Origin: Sphingobium sp. JS3065
GTDB lineage: Bacteria > Pseudomonadota > Alphaproteobacteria > Sphingomonadales > Sphingomonadaceae
DNA length: 64,000 bases
Assembly (NCBI RefSeq): GCF_026427355.1
Contig: NZ_CP102665.1
Span: 496,001-560,000 of the forward strand
Reading direction: 5' to 3'
The position numbers were made by a program, and so were the translations under genes. The notes beneath the pieces are model-generated. The model did no database searches. It had not been told where the DNA came from and was given only the letters and a program-made list of their open reading frames with translations. The first letter of the stretch is position 1; the number at the start of each line of letters is the position of its first letter. Of the stretch, positions 20,921-29,157 are shown piece by piece.

Positions 20921-21760
20921 ATGGAACAGGTCAGCGTCCATCGCGCCTTCGGCGGGGAGCAGGGCGTGTACAGGCATGCGTCCACGGCGACCGGAACGGA
21001 CATGGTCTTTTCGGTCTTCGTGCCCCCACATGAGCCGAGCGCGAAGCTGCCAGTGCTTTGGTATCTTTCCGGGCTGACCTGCACCCATGCCAATGTGACG
21101 GAAAAGGGCGAGTTTCGGCGGCTATGCGCCGAACTCGGCCTGATCTTCGTCGCGCCGGACACCTCGCCCCGCGGCCCCGGCGTGCCCGACGATGCGGAAG
21201 GCGCTTATGATTTCGGGCTGGGCGCCGGTTTCTATGTCGATGCGAACCAATCGCCGTTCGACAAAAATTACCGCATGTGGAGCTATGTGACGGAGGAACT
21301 GCCGGCCCTGGTCGCCAGCCATTTCCCCATCGATCCCATGCGACAATCGATCATGGGGCACAGCATGGGCGGCCATGGCGCGCTTACCATCGCCCTGCGC
21401 CATCCGGAACGGTTCAAGGCCGTGTCCGCCTTCGCGCCGATCGTCGCGCCTTCCCAGGTGCCCTGGGGTGAAAAGGCGCTCGCCGGCTATCTCGGTTCCG
21501 ATCGCGCGGCCTGGCGCAAGCACGATTCCGTCGCCCTGATCCAGGATGGCGCGCGCGTTCCCGCAATACTGGTGGATCAGGGGGCAGCCGATCCCTTCCT
21601 GGAAAAGGAGCTTCGTCCCGAACTTTTGCGCGAAGCCTGCGATGCGGCGGGCATCGACCTGACGCTGAACCTGCGCGAGGGCTATGACCACAGCTATTAT
21701 TTCATCTCGACCTTCATGGACGATCATCTGCGCTGGCACGCCGCGCGGCTGAAGGCATGA
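20921..21760 (+). CDS. fghA: S-formylglutathione hydrolase
   Basis: A 279-residue esterase D-type hydrolase. The nucleophile elbow is GHSMGGHGAL, with the catalytic Asp in DQGAADPF and the His in YDHSYYFI. It splits S-formylglutathione to formate and glutathione, completing formaldehyde detoxification started by the upstream dehydrogenase. ATG 20921 lies 13 bases after that gene's stop and is preceded by GAGGAAG, so the two form an operon. It ends just before a convergent Lrp-type regulator. Confidence 0.95.
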   Translation: MEQVSVHRAFGGEQGVYRHASTATGTDMVFSVFVPPHEPSAKLPVLWYLSGLTCTHANVTEKGEFRRLCAELGLIFVAPDTSPRGPGVPDDAEGAYDFGLGAGFYVDANQSPFDKNYRMWSYVTEELPALVASHFPIDPMRQSIMGHSMGGHGALTIALRHPERFKAVSAFAPIVAPSQVPWGEKALAGYLGSDRAAWRKHDSVALIQDGARVPAILVDQGAADPFLEKELRPELLREACDAAGIDLTLNLREGYDHSYYFISTFMDDHLRWHAARLKA

Positions 21761-21770
21761 CAATCAGCGG

Positions 21771-22235
21771 TCAATGGTCCTTGACCGTGTCCATCGCGAC
21801 GAAGGTCGACGTGCTGGCGACATGGGGAAGGCTCGAAATCTTCTCGCCCAGCACGATCCTGTAGCGCCGGATGTCCGGCGTCCGCACCTTGAGCAGATAG
21901 TCGAAGCTGCTCGCGATCATATGGCATTCCTCCACTTCCGGGATGCGCCGGACGCCCGCGTTGAACTCCTCCAGGGCATGTTCGCGGGTGTCCGACAGCT
22001 TCACCTCGGCAAAGGCGATATGGTCCAGCCCCAGCTTGGCCTTGTCCAGCACCGCCCGGAAACCGGTGATGATGCCGGTATCCATCAGGCGCTTCAGCCG
22101 AAGCTGGCAGGGCGTCTTTGAAAGCCCCACCTGGCGGGCCAGTTCTGTGACGCTGATCCTCCCGTCGTCCGTCAGGATGGCCAGAATCTTCCGGTCGAAA
22201 TGATCCAGATCGACCTGAGATATGCCGATTTCCAT
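21771..22235 (-). CDS. Lrp/AsnC family regulator, probable regulator of putA
   Basis: A 154-residue feast/famine regulator. Residues 1-60 are the winged helix-turn-helix (DLDHFDRKILAILTDDGRIS, then VTELARQVGLSKTPCQLRLK); residues 70-150 are the RAM/AsnC ligand domain. ATG 22235 (MEIGISQVDL) is preferred over an upstream in-frame TTG. It is divergent from putA with about 100 bases between, the arrangement of PutR in alphaproteobacteria, where proline and the Lrp-type protein activate putA. The control target is inferred from this context. Confidence 0.88.
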   Translation of the reverse strand: MEIGISQVDLDHFDRKILAILTDDGRISVTELARQVGLSKTPCQLRLKRLMDTGIITGFRAVLDKAKLGLDHIAFAEVKLSDTREHALEEFNAGVRRIPEVEECHMIASSFDYLLKVRTPDIRRYRIVLGEKISSLPHVASTSTFVAMDTVKDH

Positions 22236-22270
22236 TCTTTTGACCTTCAAATGAGCCGAATTTAAGTTCG

Positions 22271-22282
22271 ATTCGTTCGAAT
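22271..22282. promoter_or_regulatory. Inverted repeat between the Lrp gene and putA
   Basis: ATTCG-TT-CGAAT lies in the short AT-richer gap between the divergent Lrp-type gene and putA. It could be part of an Lrp/PutR binding site. Supported by position and symmetry only. Confidence 0.4.
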
Positions 22283-22334
22283 ATGCTCATAAATAAGCCG
22301 GAATGACAGGGGAGGATTTGATAATCTTTCCTGC

Positions 22335-25300
22335 ATGACCGACCAGCCCCCCTTCAGCGCCTTTGCGCCGCCCATCCGCCCTCAATCCCCGCTTCGGTGC
22401 GCGATCACCGCCGCTTATCGCCGCGACGAGGCCCTGTGCATGGCGCCGTTGCTGGATGCCGCATCCCTGCCGACGCCTGACCGCGCCGCGATAAGGGAGA
22501 CGGCCCGCAAGCTGGTGACTGGGCTTCGCGCCAACCGCAAGGGCGGCGGTGTCGAGGGACTTGTCCAGGAATATTCGCTCTCCAGCGAAGAGGGCGTCGC
22601 GCTGATGTGCCTGGCCGAAGCGCTGCTGCGCATTCCCGATGATGCGACCCGCGATGCGCTGATCCGCGACAAGGTTTCCGGCGGCGACTGGGGCGCTCAT
22701 CTGGGCGAAGGCAAGTCGCTTTTCGTCAATGCCGCTACATGGGGGCTGGTCGTCACGGGCAAGCTGATCGGCAGCGTCGACGACCGGGGCCTTGGCGCGG
22801 CGCTGACCCGCCTTGTGGCGCGCGCAGGCGAACCGGTGATCCGGCGGGGCGTCGACCTGGCGATGCGCATGATGGGCGAACAGTTCGTCACCGGGGAGAC
22901 GATCCAGGAAGCGCTCAAGCGCGCCCGGACCCTGGAGGCCAAGGGTTTCCGCTACAGCTACGACATGCTGGGCGAGGCGGCGACGACCGCTGCGGACGCC
23001 GACCGCTATTATGCCGATTATGAGCGCGCCATCCACGCAATCGGCAGGGCGTCGGACGGGCGCGGCGTCTATGAGGGGCCGGGCATCTCGATCAAGCTGT
23101 CCGCGCTGCACCCCCGCTATGTGCGCGCCCAGGCGGAACGGGTGATGGGCGAACTGCTGCCCCGCGTCCGGCAATTGGCCATCCTTGCCAAGGGTTACGA
23201 TATCGGCATCAACATCGATGCCGAAGAGATGGACCGGCTTGAACTGTCGCTCGACCTGCTGGAAAGCCTGGCGACGGACGTGGAACTGGCCGGGTGGGAC
23301 GGGCTGGGTTTCGTCGTCCAGGGATATGGAAAGCGTTGTCCCTTCGTCATCGACTGGATCATCGATCTTGCCCGGCGCGCCAAGCGCCGCATCATGGTCC
23401 GGCTGGTGAAGGGTGCCTATTGGGACGCGGAAATCAAGCGCGCCCAGGTGGACGGGCTGGCCGACTTCCCCGTCTATACGCGCAAGGTGCATACCGACGT
23501 CGCCTATATCGCCTGCGCCAGGAAGCTGCTCGCCGCGCCCGATGCGGTCTTCCCGCAATTCGCGACGCACAACGCCCAGACGCTGGCGACCATCCACCAC
23601 CTCGCCGGGCCGGACTTCGCCGTCCGCCAATATGAATTCCAGTGCCTGCACGGCATGGGAGAACCCCTTTATGAACAGGTCGTCGGCAAGGAGAAGCTGG
23701 ACCGCCCCTGCCGCATCTACGCGCCGGTCGGGACGCATGAGACGCTGCTCGCCTATCTCGTCCGGCGTCTGCTCGAAAACGGCGCCAATTCCTCTTTCGT
23801 CCATCGGATCGCCGATCCGGCGACATCGGTCGAAGAACTGATCGCCGATCCGGTCGACGTCGTCCGCGCCATGCCCGATCCCGGGGCGCGGCATGACCGG
23901 ATCGCCCTGCCCGGCGATCTTTATCCCGATCGCCGCAATTCGACGGGATTCGACCTGAGCGACGAAACCACTCTTGCCGCTTTGTCCAAAGCCCTGCGCG
24001 AAAGCGCCGCGATTCGCTGGTCGGCGGCCCCCACTTTCGGCACGGGGGAGGAACGGCCCATAGTAAACCCGGCGGATCATCGCGACACAGTAGGCACGGT
24101 GGCGGAACTGGCGGTGGAGGATGCAGCCGGTCTCGTGTCGCGCGCCGCCGCTTCCGATTGGGGCGGCCGATCCGTGCAGGAACGCGCCGCCATCCTTGAT
24201 CGCGCCGCCGACGCGATGCAGGCGCGCATGCCGATCCTGCTCGGCCTGCTGATGCGCGAGGCGGGAAAGTCGCTTCCCAACGCCATTGCGGAAGTGCGCG
24301 AGGCTATCGATTTCCTTCGCTATTATGCCGCGCAGGCCCGCGCCAATTTCGGAGCCGGACAAACCCCTCTCGGCCCGATTATGTGCATCAGCCCGTGGAA
24401 TTTCCCGTTGGCGATCTTCACCGGCCAGGTCGCAGCCGCGCTGGTCGCGGGCAATCCGGTACTCGCAAAGCCTGCGAGCATGACGCCATTGATCGCGGCA
24501 GAAGGGGTGCGCCTGCTTCATGAGGCTGGCGTGCCTCAAGACGCGCTCCAACTGACACCCGGCGGCGGCGCCCTCGGCAGCGCCCTGGTGGCGGCGCCGG
24601 AAACAGCGGGCGTCATGTTCACAGGGTCGACCGCGGTGGCCCGGCTGATTCAGGGTCAACTCGCGAAGCGGCTGTCGCCGGCGGGCCGGCCCATCCCCTT
24701 GATCGCTGAGACGGGCGGACAGAATGCGATGATCGTGGACTCTTCGGCGCTGGCCGAGCAGGTCGTCGCGGATGTGCTGGTCTCAGCCTTCGACAGCGCG
24801 GGCCAGCGCTGCTCTGCGCTCCGCGTCCTCTGCCTTCAGGAAGATGTCGCGGACCGCATTCTCACGATGCTCAAGGGAGCCTTGCGCGAACAGCGCATCG
24901 GCCGCACCGATGCTATAAAGGTCGACATCGGCCCGGTCATCAGCCAGGACGCCAAGGCCGGGATCGACCGGCACATCGCCGCCATGCGCCAGCGCGGCGC
25001 GCGGGTGGATCAGCATGCCCTGCCCGGCGAAGCGGTGCACGGCACCTTCGTCGCGCCGACGATCATAGAGATTGAGGATATATCCGAACTGGAGCAGGAG
25101 GTTTTCGGACCGGTCCTCCATATCGTCCGCTTCCGCCGCGAACGGTTGGGCGCGCTGATCGATTCGATCAACGCGACCGGCTATGGCCTGACATTCGGCC
25201 TGCACACCCGGCTGGATGAGACGATCGCCCATGTCACCTCGCGGGTGAAGGCGGGCAATCTCTATGTGAACCGGAACATGATCGGCGCCATCGTCGGCGT

Positions 25301-25940
25301 CCAGCCCTTCGGCGGGCGCGGACTGTCCGGGACGGGACCGAAGGCGGGCGGGCCGCTCTACCTCAACCGGCTGGTCGCGCTGCCCCCCATATTCGGTTCG
25401 CGGTTGCGGCATCTCGAATCGCCCATCCATGATTTCGCCGACTGGCTGGAGGAGAAGAGGGAATTTGGCAGCGCCGCGAAGGCGCGCGGTTACGCCGCCG
25501 CCTCCGCCCTGGGCGCGGAGATCATTCTTCCCGGGCCGGTAGGCGAAAGCAATCTCTACAGCCTCCATCCCCGTGGCCTGGTGCTGATGAAGCCCCGGAC
25601 CCGCCATGGCCTGTTCGAGCAGATGGCCGCGGTGCTTGCCACCGGGAACAGGGGCGTGGTGGGCGAAGCGCTGCCCGCAGATTTGCCGCCCAATGTCGCC
25701 GCCGCGTTCGCCGAACTGCCCGATGGCCCCTATTCCGTCGCGCTGGTGGAGGGAGGCGGGACGGCCGTCGCCGAAATCGTCGCGCAGGTTGCGACGATAG
25801 CCGGCCCGATCGTTTCGGTCCATGCGGCCGAACAGGATCAACCGCTCGCCTATCATTGCGATTGGCTGCTGGAAGAGGTTTCGACCTCCATCAACACGAC
25901 AGCGGCCGGAGGCAATGCCAGCCTGATGATGATCGGCTGA
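22335..25940 (+). CDS. putA: Bifunctional proline dehydrogenase / P5C dehydrogenase PutA
   Basis: A 1201-residue enzyme that oxidises proline to glutamate with FAD and NAD. There is no N-terminal ribbon-helix-helix, so it is not its own repressor. The proline dehydrogenase barrel runs from about residue 130 to 490 (GPGISIKLSALHPRY, IMVRLVKGAYWD, RIYAPVGTHE). The aldehyde dehydrogenase domain runs from about 560 to 1010, with ETGGQNAMIVDSSAL and the catalytic Cys in DSAGQRCSALR. The final 190 residues (from about 1015) are the extra C-terminal domain of the longer PutA class. Divergent from an Lrp-type regulator. The substrate channelled between sites is P5C/glutamate semialdehyde. Confidence 0.96.
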   Translation: MTDQPPFSAFAPPIRPQSPLRCAITAAYRRDEALCMAPLLDAASLPTPDRAAIRETARKLVTGLRANRKGGGVEGLVQEYSLSSEEGVALMCLAEALLRIPDDATRDALIRDKVSGGDWGAHLGEGKSLFVNAATWGLVVTGKLIGSVDDRGLGAALTRLVARAGEPVIRRGVDLAMRMMGEQFVTGETIQEALKRARTLEAKGFRYSYDMLGEAATTAADADRYYADYERAIHAIGRASDGRGVYEGPGISIKLSALHPRYVRAQAERVMGELLPRVRQLAILAKGYDIGINIDAEEMDRLELSLDLLESLATDVELAGWDGLGFVVQGYGKRCPFVIDWIIDLARRAKRRIMVRLVKGAYWDAEIKRAQVDGLADFPVYTRKVHTDVAYIACARKLLAAPDAVFPQFATHNAQTLATIHHLAGPDFAVRQYEFQCLHGMGEPLYEQVVGKEKLDRPCRIYAPVGTHETLLAYLVRRLLENGANSSFVHRIADPATSVEELIADPVDVVRAMPDPGARHDRIALPGDLYPDRRNSTGFDLSDETTLAALSKALRESAAIRWSAAPTFGTGEERPIVNPADHRDTVGTVAELAVEDAAGLVSRAAASDWGGRSVQERAAILDRAADAMQARMPILLGLLMREAGKSLPNAIAEVREAIDFLRYYAAQARANFGAGQTPLGPIMCISPWNFPLAIFTGQVAAALVAGNPVLAKPASMTPLIAAEGVRLLHEAGVPQDALQLTPGGGALGSALVAAPETAGVMFTGSTAVARLIQGQLAKRLSPAGRPIPLIAETGGQNAMIVDSSALAEQVVADVLVSAFDSAGQRCSALRVLCLQEDVADRILTMLKGALREQRIGRTDAIKVDIGPVISQDAKAGIDRHIAAMRQRGARVDQHALPGEAVHGTFVAPTIIEIEDISELEQEVFGPVLHIVRFRRERLGALIDSINATGYGLTFGLHTRLDETIAHVTSRVKAGNLYVNRNMIGAIVGVQPFGGRGLSGTGPKAGGPLYLNRLVALPPIFGSRLRHLESPIHDFADWLEEKREFGSAAKARGYAAASALGAEIILPGPVGESNLYSLHPRGLVLMKPRTRHGLFEQMAAVLATGNRGVVGEALPADLPPNVAAAFAELPDGPYSVALVEGGGTAVAEIVAQVATIAGPIVSVHAAEQDQPLAYHCDWLLEEVSTSINTTAAGGNASLMMIG

Positions 25941-26050
25941 ATATTTCGCTGAAAGGGCGGGACATTGCTGCTGCTGGGGCCAGTGCAGCTTATCGGCCCG
26001 ATGGGCGCGAAAAGCCTGGCGATCTGATCCAGGCGATCCGGCACGTCGCA

Positions 26051-27115
26051 TCACATGGGATGCGGCGCGCCCTCCTCCTTCAATGCGCGCCACCAGCGGA
26101 TGCCGGCGGAATCGACTTCATCCGCCACAAGCTTGCGGGTCCGCAGGCAGGCCAGATGGGCCAGGCTTTCCCCCGTGGCCAGCCCCAACAGCTTGCGGTC
26201 GATCTGGCGTTTGAACAGCGCCGGAAAGACATCGACGGCCCTCCCAGGCGTCCCAAGCAACTCCAGCAGCCGGACGAGCGCGGCCTCATGCCCCTCGATC
26301 AAGGCTTCGATGCGCTCATGCAGTCCATGGAACGGCCTGCCATGGGACGGCAGGATCAGCACGTCGTTCGGAACCCTCTGCCGAACCCTGTCGAGCGTCT
26401 CCAGCCAATCCGTCAGCGGATCGGCTTCGGGTTGCAACGGCTGCACCGACACGTTGGACGAGATTTGCGGCAGCACCTGATCGCCCGATATCAGCAGCTT
26501 GGCCTCCGGGCAGTGGAGCAGGGCATGTTCGGGCGAATGCCCCTTGCCGATGACGACGACCCATTCACGGTCCCCGATCATGATCCGCTGGCCATCGTCA
26601 AGCGCATGGAAGCTGGCGGGCAAGGGATAGAGCATCTTGCCGAAGTCGCCGAACCGCGCCCGGTAATGATCCAGGGCATCCTCATCCCAGCCAGCCGACC
26701 TGTAGAAGCGGATCGCCTCGTCCGGCGCCTCCTGCCCGGTGTAGGACGCCAGCACGCGGAGCGTGAGATATTCCAGCCGCGTCATCCAGAGCCGCGCCGG
26801 TTGCTTCTGCGCCAGCCAGCCCGCCATGCCGCTATGGTCCGGATGGAGATGGGTGACGATGATCCGCCGTACCGGCCGCCCGCCCAGGGTGGTTTCGAAG
26901 GCCTTGCGCCATGCGGCGGAGGTTTCCGTCGTGCGCAGGCCGGTGTCGACGATGGTCCAGCCGTCGCCATCCGCCAGCGCCCAGAGATTGATCGCTTCCA
27001 GGCTGCCGCCCATCGGCATCCTCAGCCAGAAGATGCCCTCTGCGATCTGCGTCGCAGTCCCGTCACCGATTTCCGGTTGGTCCAGGGGTGGATAGCTCAA
27101 TGCGTTCTTCATCAT
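26051..27115 (-). CDS. MBL-fold metallo-hydrolase
   Basis: A 354-residue metallo-beta-lactamase fold protein with the metal motif THLHPDHSG, further ligands in GHSPEHALL and SGDQVLP, and a C-terminal helical extension typical of SdsA/LACTB2-like hydrolases found with acyl-CoA genes. The start MMKNALSYPP (27115) is chosen because the longer frame overlaps the SDR gene. It begins 8 bases after the stop of the truncated SDR on the same strand, so they formed an operon. It may be a thioesterase or glyoxalase II-like enzyme; the substrate is unknown. Confidence 0.85.
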   Translation of the reverse strand: MMKNALSYPPLDQPEIGDGTATQIAEGIFWLRMPMGGSLEAINLWALADGDGWTIVDTGLRTTETSAAWRKAFETTLGGRPVRRIIVTHLHPDHSGMAGWLAQKQPARLWMTRLEYLTLRVLASYTGQEAPDEAIRFYRSAGWDEDALDHYRARFGDFGKMLYPLPASFHALDDGQRIMIGDREWVVVIGKGHSPEHALLHCPEAKLLISGDQVLPQISSNVSVQPLQPEADPLTDWLETLDRVRQRVPNDVLILPSHGRPFHGLHERIEALIEGHEAALVRLLELLGTPGRAVDVFPALFKRQIDRKLLGLATGESLAHLACLRTRKLVADEVDSAGIRWWRALKEEGAPHPM

Positions 27116-27123
27116 GACCGGCC

Positions 27124-27664
27124 TTAAAAGGATTCGGCCCAGGAACGCAAATCGACTTCCTGCGTCCATGCCGAGCGATGCTGACGATGGACGTTGAACG
27201 CCGTCTCCGCAATCGCGTCGGGATCGAGCAGGCCGTCCTCCCCCCTCTCCTCCCGCAGCTTCGGCATGGCCGCCAGCAGGCGGGCGCCGTCGATGCCGCC
27301 GTCGATGACGAGATGCGCGACATGGACGCCCTTCGGCCCCACTTCCCGCGCCAGGCTTTGGGAAAGGGCGCGGACGCCCGCCTTCGCGCTGGCGAAGGCC
27401 GCGAACAGCGCCTTGCCGCGCAGCGATCCGGTCGCGCCGGTGAAGATGATGGTTCCGCGTCCCCGTGGAACCATCCGCCGCACGGCCTCCCGCCCGGTCA
27501 GGAAGGCGCCCAGAATATGCTCGCGCCAGAGCTGCTCCAGATTGGCGACTTCCACTAGATCCAGAAAGGAATCGCGCCGGTTGGTCCCGGCATTATGGAC
27601 GGCCACGTCGATCGGTCCCCATTTTTCCGCCTCGGTCGCGAAGCGGACGGCGTCCCACTTCGGG
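27124..27664 (-). pseudogene. SDR oxidoreductase, 5'-truncated
   Basis: The frame from a GTG at 27606 gives 160 residues starting at NAG of an SDR, continuing through FTGATGSLRG, a region equivalent to the Ser/Tyr/Lys active site (FAAFASAKAGVRAL, where the usual Tyr is Phe) and the C-terminus. In-frame sequence upstream reads KWDAVRFATEAEKWGPIDVA, so homology extends to about 27664 and then stops. The NAD-binding Gly motif is absent. Immediately beyond the break an OB-fold gene, read in the opposite direction, also lacks its N-terminus. Without the cofactor motif it is probably non-functional, although the downstream MBL gene may still be expressed. Confidence 0.65.
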
Positions 27665-27884
27665 CGAGGGTGAGATCTACAGCTTCGCCATTACCCGCGT
27701 GCTGAACCCCGTGATCGTGCACGCCTATGTCACGCTGAAGGAAGGGCCGACGATCATGACGAAGATCGTCGGCGCCGATCCGGAACGCATCGCCATCGGC
27801 CAGCCGGTCCGCCTCAGCTTCGAACCCAGCAAAATGGGCTTTCCGATGCCGGTATTCACGCCGGTCGAAACGGTAGAAGCATAG
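27665..27884 (+). pseudogene. Zn-ribbon/OB-fold (DUF35-type) protein, 5'-truncated
   Basis: An open frame reads GEGEIYSFAITRVLNPVIVH, then AYVTLKEGPTIMTKIVGADP, then a typical ending (RLSFEPSKMGFPMPVFTPV). This is the OB-fold half of the DUF35 family that accompanies thiolases in steroid, CoA-ester and aromatic catabolism. The N-terminal Zn-ribbon half and start codon are missing; the homology begins exactly where the head-to-head SDR loses its own N-terminus. A thiolase gene lies next to it, convergent. Confidence 0.65.
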
Positions 27885-27892
27885 ATGTCCGG

Positions 27893-27921
27893 GGGGCATG
27901 GCGGCCGAACCGCCATGCCCC
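27893..27921. terminator. Bidirectional hairpin between OB-fold remnant and thiolase
   Basis: GGGGCATGGCGG-CCGAA-CCGCCATGCCCC is a perfect 12-bp stem between two convergent gene ends. It probably serves as a terminator for both directions although T-runs are weak. Confidence 0.6.
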
Positions 27922-27936
27922 ACGCTCAACGAACGA

Positions 27937-29115
27937 TCACACCCGTTCCCAGATCGCGGCGATGCCCTGGCCGCCGCCGATGCACATCGTCGTCAGGCCC
28001 AGGCGGCCGCCGGTGCGGTGCAGTTCATGGACCAGCTTGGTCGTGATGATCGCGCCCGTCCCGCCGACCGGATGGCCCAGCGAGATGCCGCTGCCGTTGG
28101 GGTTGACCTTCGCCGGGTCCAGCTCCAGTTGCCGCGTCACGGCGCAGGCCTGCGCCGCGAAGGCTTCGTTGGCTTCGATGATGTCCAGGTCGCTCACGCT
28201 CAGCCCCGCCCGCTCCAGCGCCTGGCGTGTCGCCGGAACCGGACCGATGCCCATATAGGCGGGATCGACGCCCGCATGGCCATAGGAAACCAGCCGCGCC
28301 AAGGGCTTCAGGCCCTGCGCCTTCACCGCCGCCTCGCTGGCCAGCACCACCGCGCCCGCGCCGTCGTTGATGCCCGACGCATTGCCTGCCGTCACGGTGC
28401 CGTCCTTCTGGAAGACGGGCTTCAGCCTGGCGAAATCCTCCGCCTTGGCGTCCGTGCGCACATCCTCATCGGTGTCGAAGGGCACCGGCTTGCGCCGCAC
28501 CAGCACCTCGACCGGCACGATCTGGTCCTTGAAATAGCCCTGCGCGATGGCATAGGCCGCCCGCTTCTGGCTTTCGAAGGCGAGCGTGTCCTGATCCTCC
28601 CGCGAAATGCCGTAGCGCGCCGCGACATTCTCCCCGGTGACGCCCATATGATAATTATGGAACGGATCGGTCAGCGTGCCGACCAGCCCGTCCAGCACGG
28701 CCCCGTCGCCCATCTTCTGGCCCCAACGGTTGTTGGGCAGGACATAGGGAGCGCGGCTCATAATCTCCACGCCCGCGCCCAGCGCGACCTCGCAATCGCC
28801 CAGCATGATCGACTGCGCGGCGGCGATGATCGCCTGCAGGCCCGACCCGCAGAGCCGGTTCACGGTATGCGCCGGGCTTTCCTGCGGCACGCCCGCGCCG
28901 ATGGCGGCGATGCGTGCGGCATAGGCGTCGCGCGGCTCGCAAGGGATCACATTGCCCAGCACGACATTGCCGATCCGGCTCGCCTCTATGCCCGCCCGTT
29001 CGATCGCCGCCTTCGCGACATGGGCGGCGAGTTCGCCAGGCTTTTGATCCTTTAGCGACCCGCCGAAACTGCCGATGGCGGTCCGCGCCGCCGATACCAG
29101 AAATACGTCTGTCAT
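27937..29115 (-). CDS. Acetyl-CoA C-acetyltransferase (thiolase)
   Basis: A 392-residue thiolase with nucleophile Cys in NRLCGSGLQA, NEAFAAQ, a GHPVGGTG His motif and the C-terminal MCIGGGQGIA. All catalytic residues are present. It releases acetyl-CoA from 3-ketoacyl-CoA, or condenses two acetyl-CoA. Start ATG 29115, with AGGAGCAGTGC just upstream. It lies directly downstream of the acyl-CoA dehydrogenase gene on the same strand (42 bases), so both are probably co-transcribed. This is the second thiolase of the window; sequence alone does not separate their substrates. Confidence 0.93.
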   Translation of the reverse strand: MTDVFLVSAARTAIGSFGGSLKDQKPGELAAHVAKAAIERAGIEASRIGNVVLGNVIPCEPRDAYAARIAAIGAGVPQESPAHTVNRLCGSGLQAIIAAAQSIMLGDCEVALGAGVEIMSRAPYVLPNNRWGQKMGDGAVLDGLVGTLTDPFHNYHMGVTGENVAARYGISREDQDTLAFESQKRAAYAIAQGYFKDQIVPVEVLVRRKPVPFDTDEDVRTDAKAEDFARLKPVFQKDGTVTAGNASGINDGAGAVVLASEAAVKAQGLKPLARLVSYGHAGVDPAYMGIGPVPATRQALERAGLSVSDLDIIEANEAFAAQACAVTRQLELDPAKVNPNGSGISLGHPVGGTGAIITTKLVHELHRTGGRLGLTTMCIGGGQGIAAIWERV

Positions 29116-29157
29116 GCACTGCTCCTGTTCTTGGATATTCAGATATTCGGGCCTTGA

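Noticed and set aside
22287-24659. 790-codon minus-strand frame inside putA
   Set aside because: Antisense of a clear PutA; no domain pattern, no ribosome-binding site.
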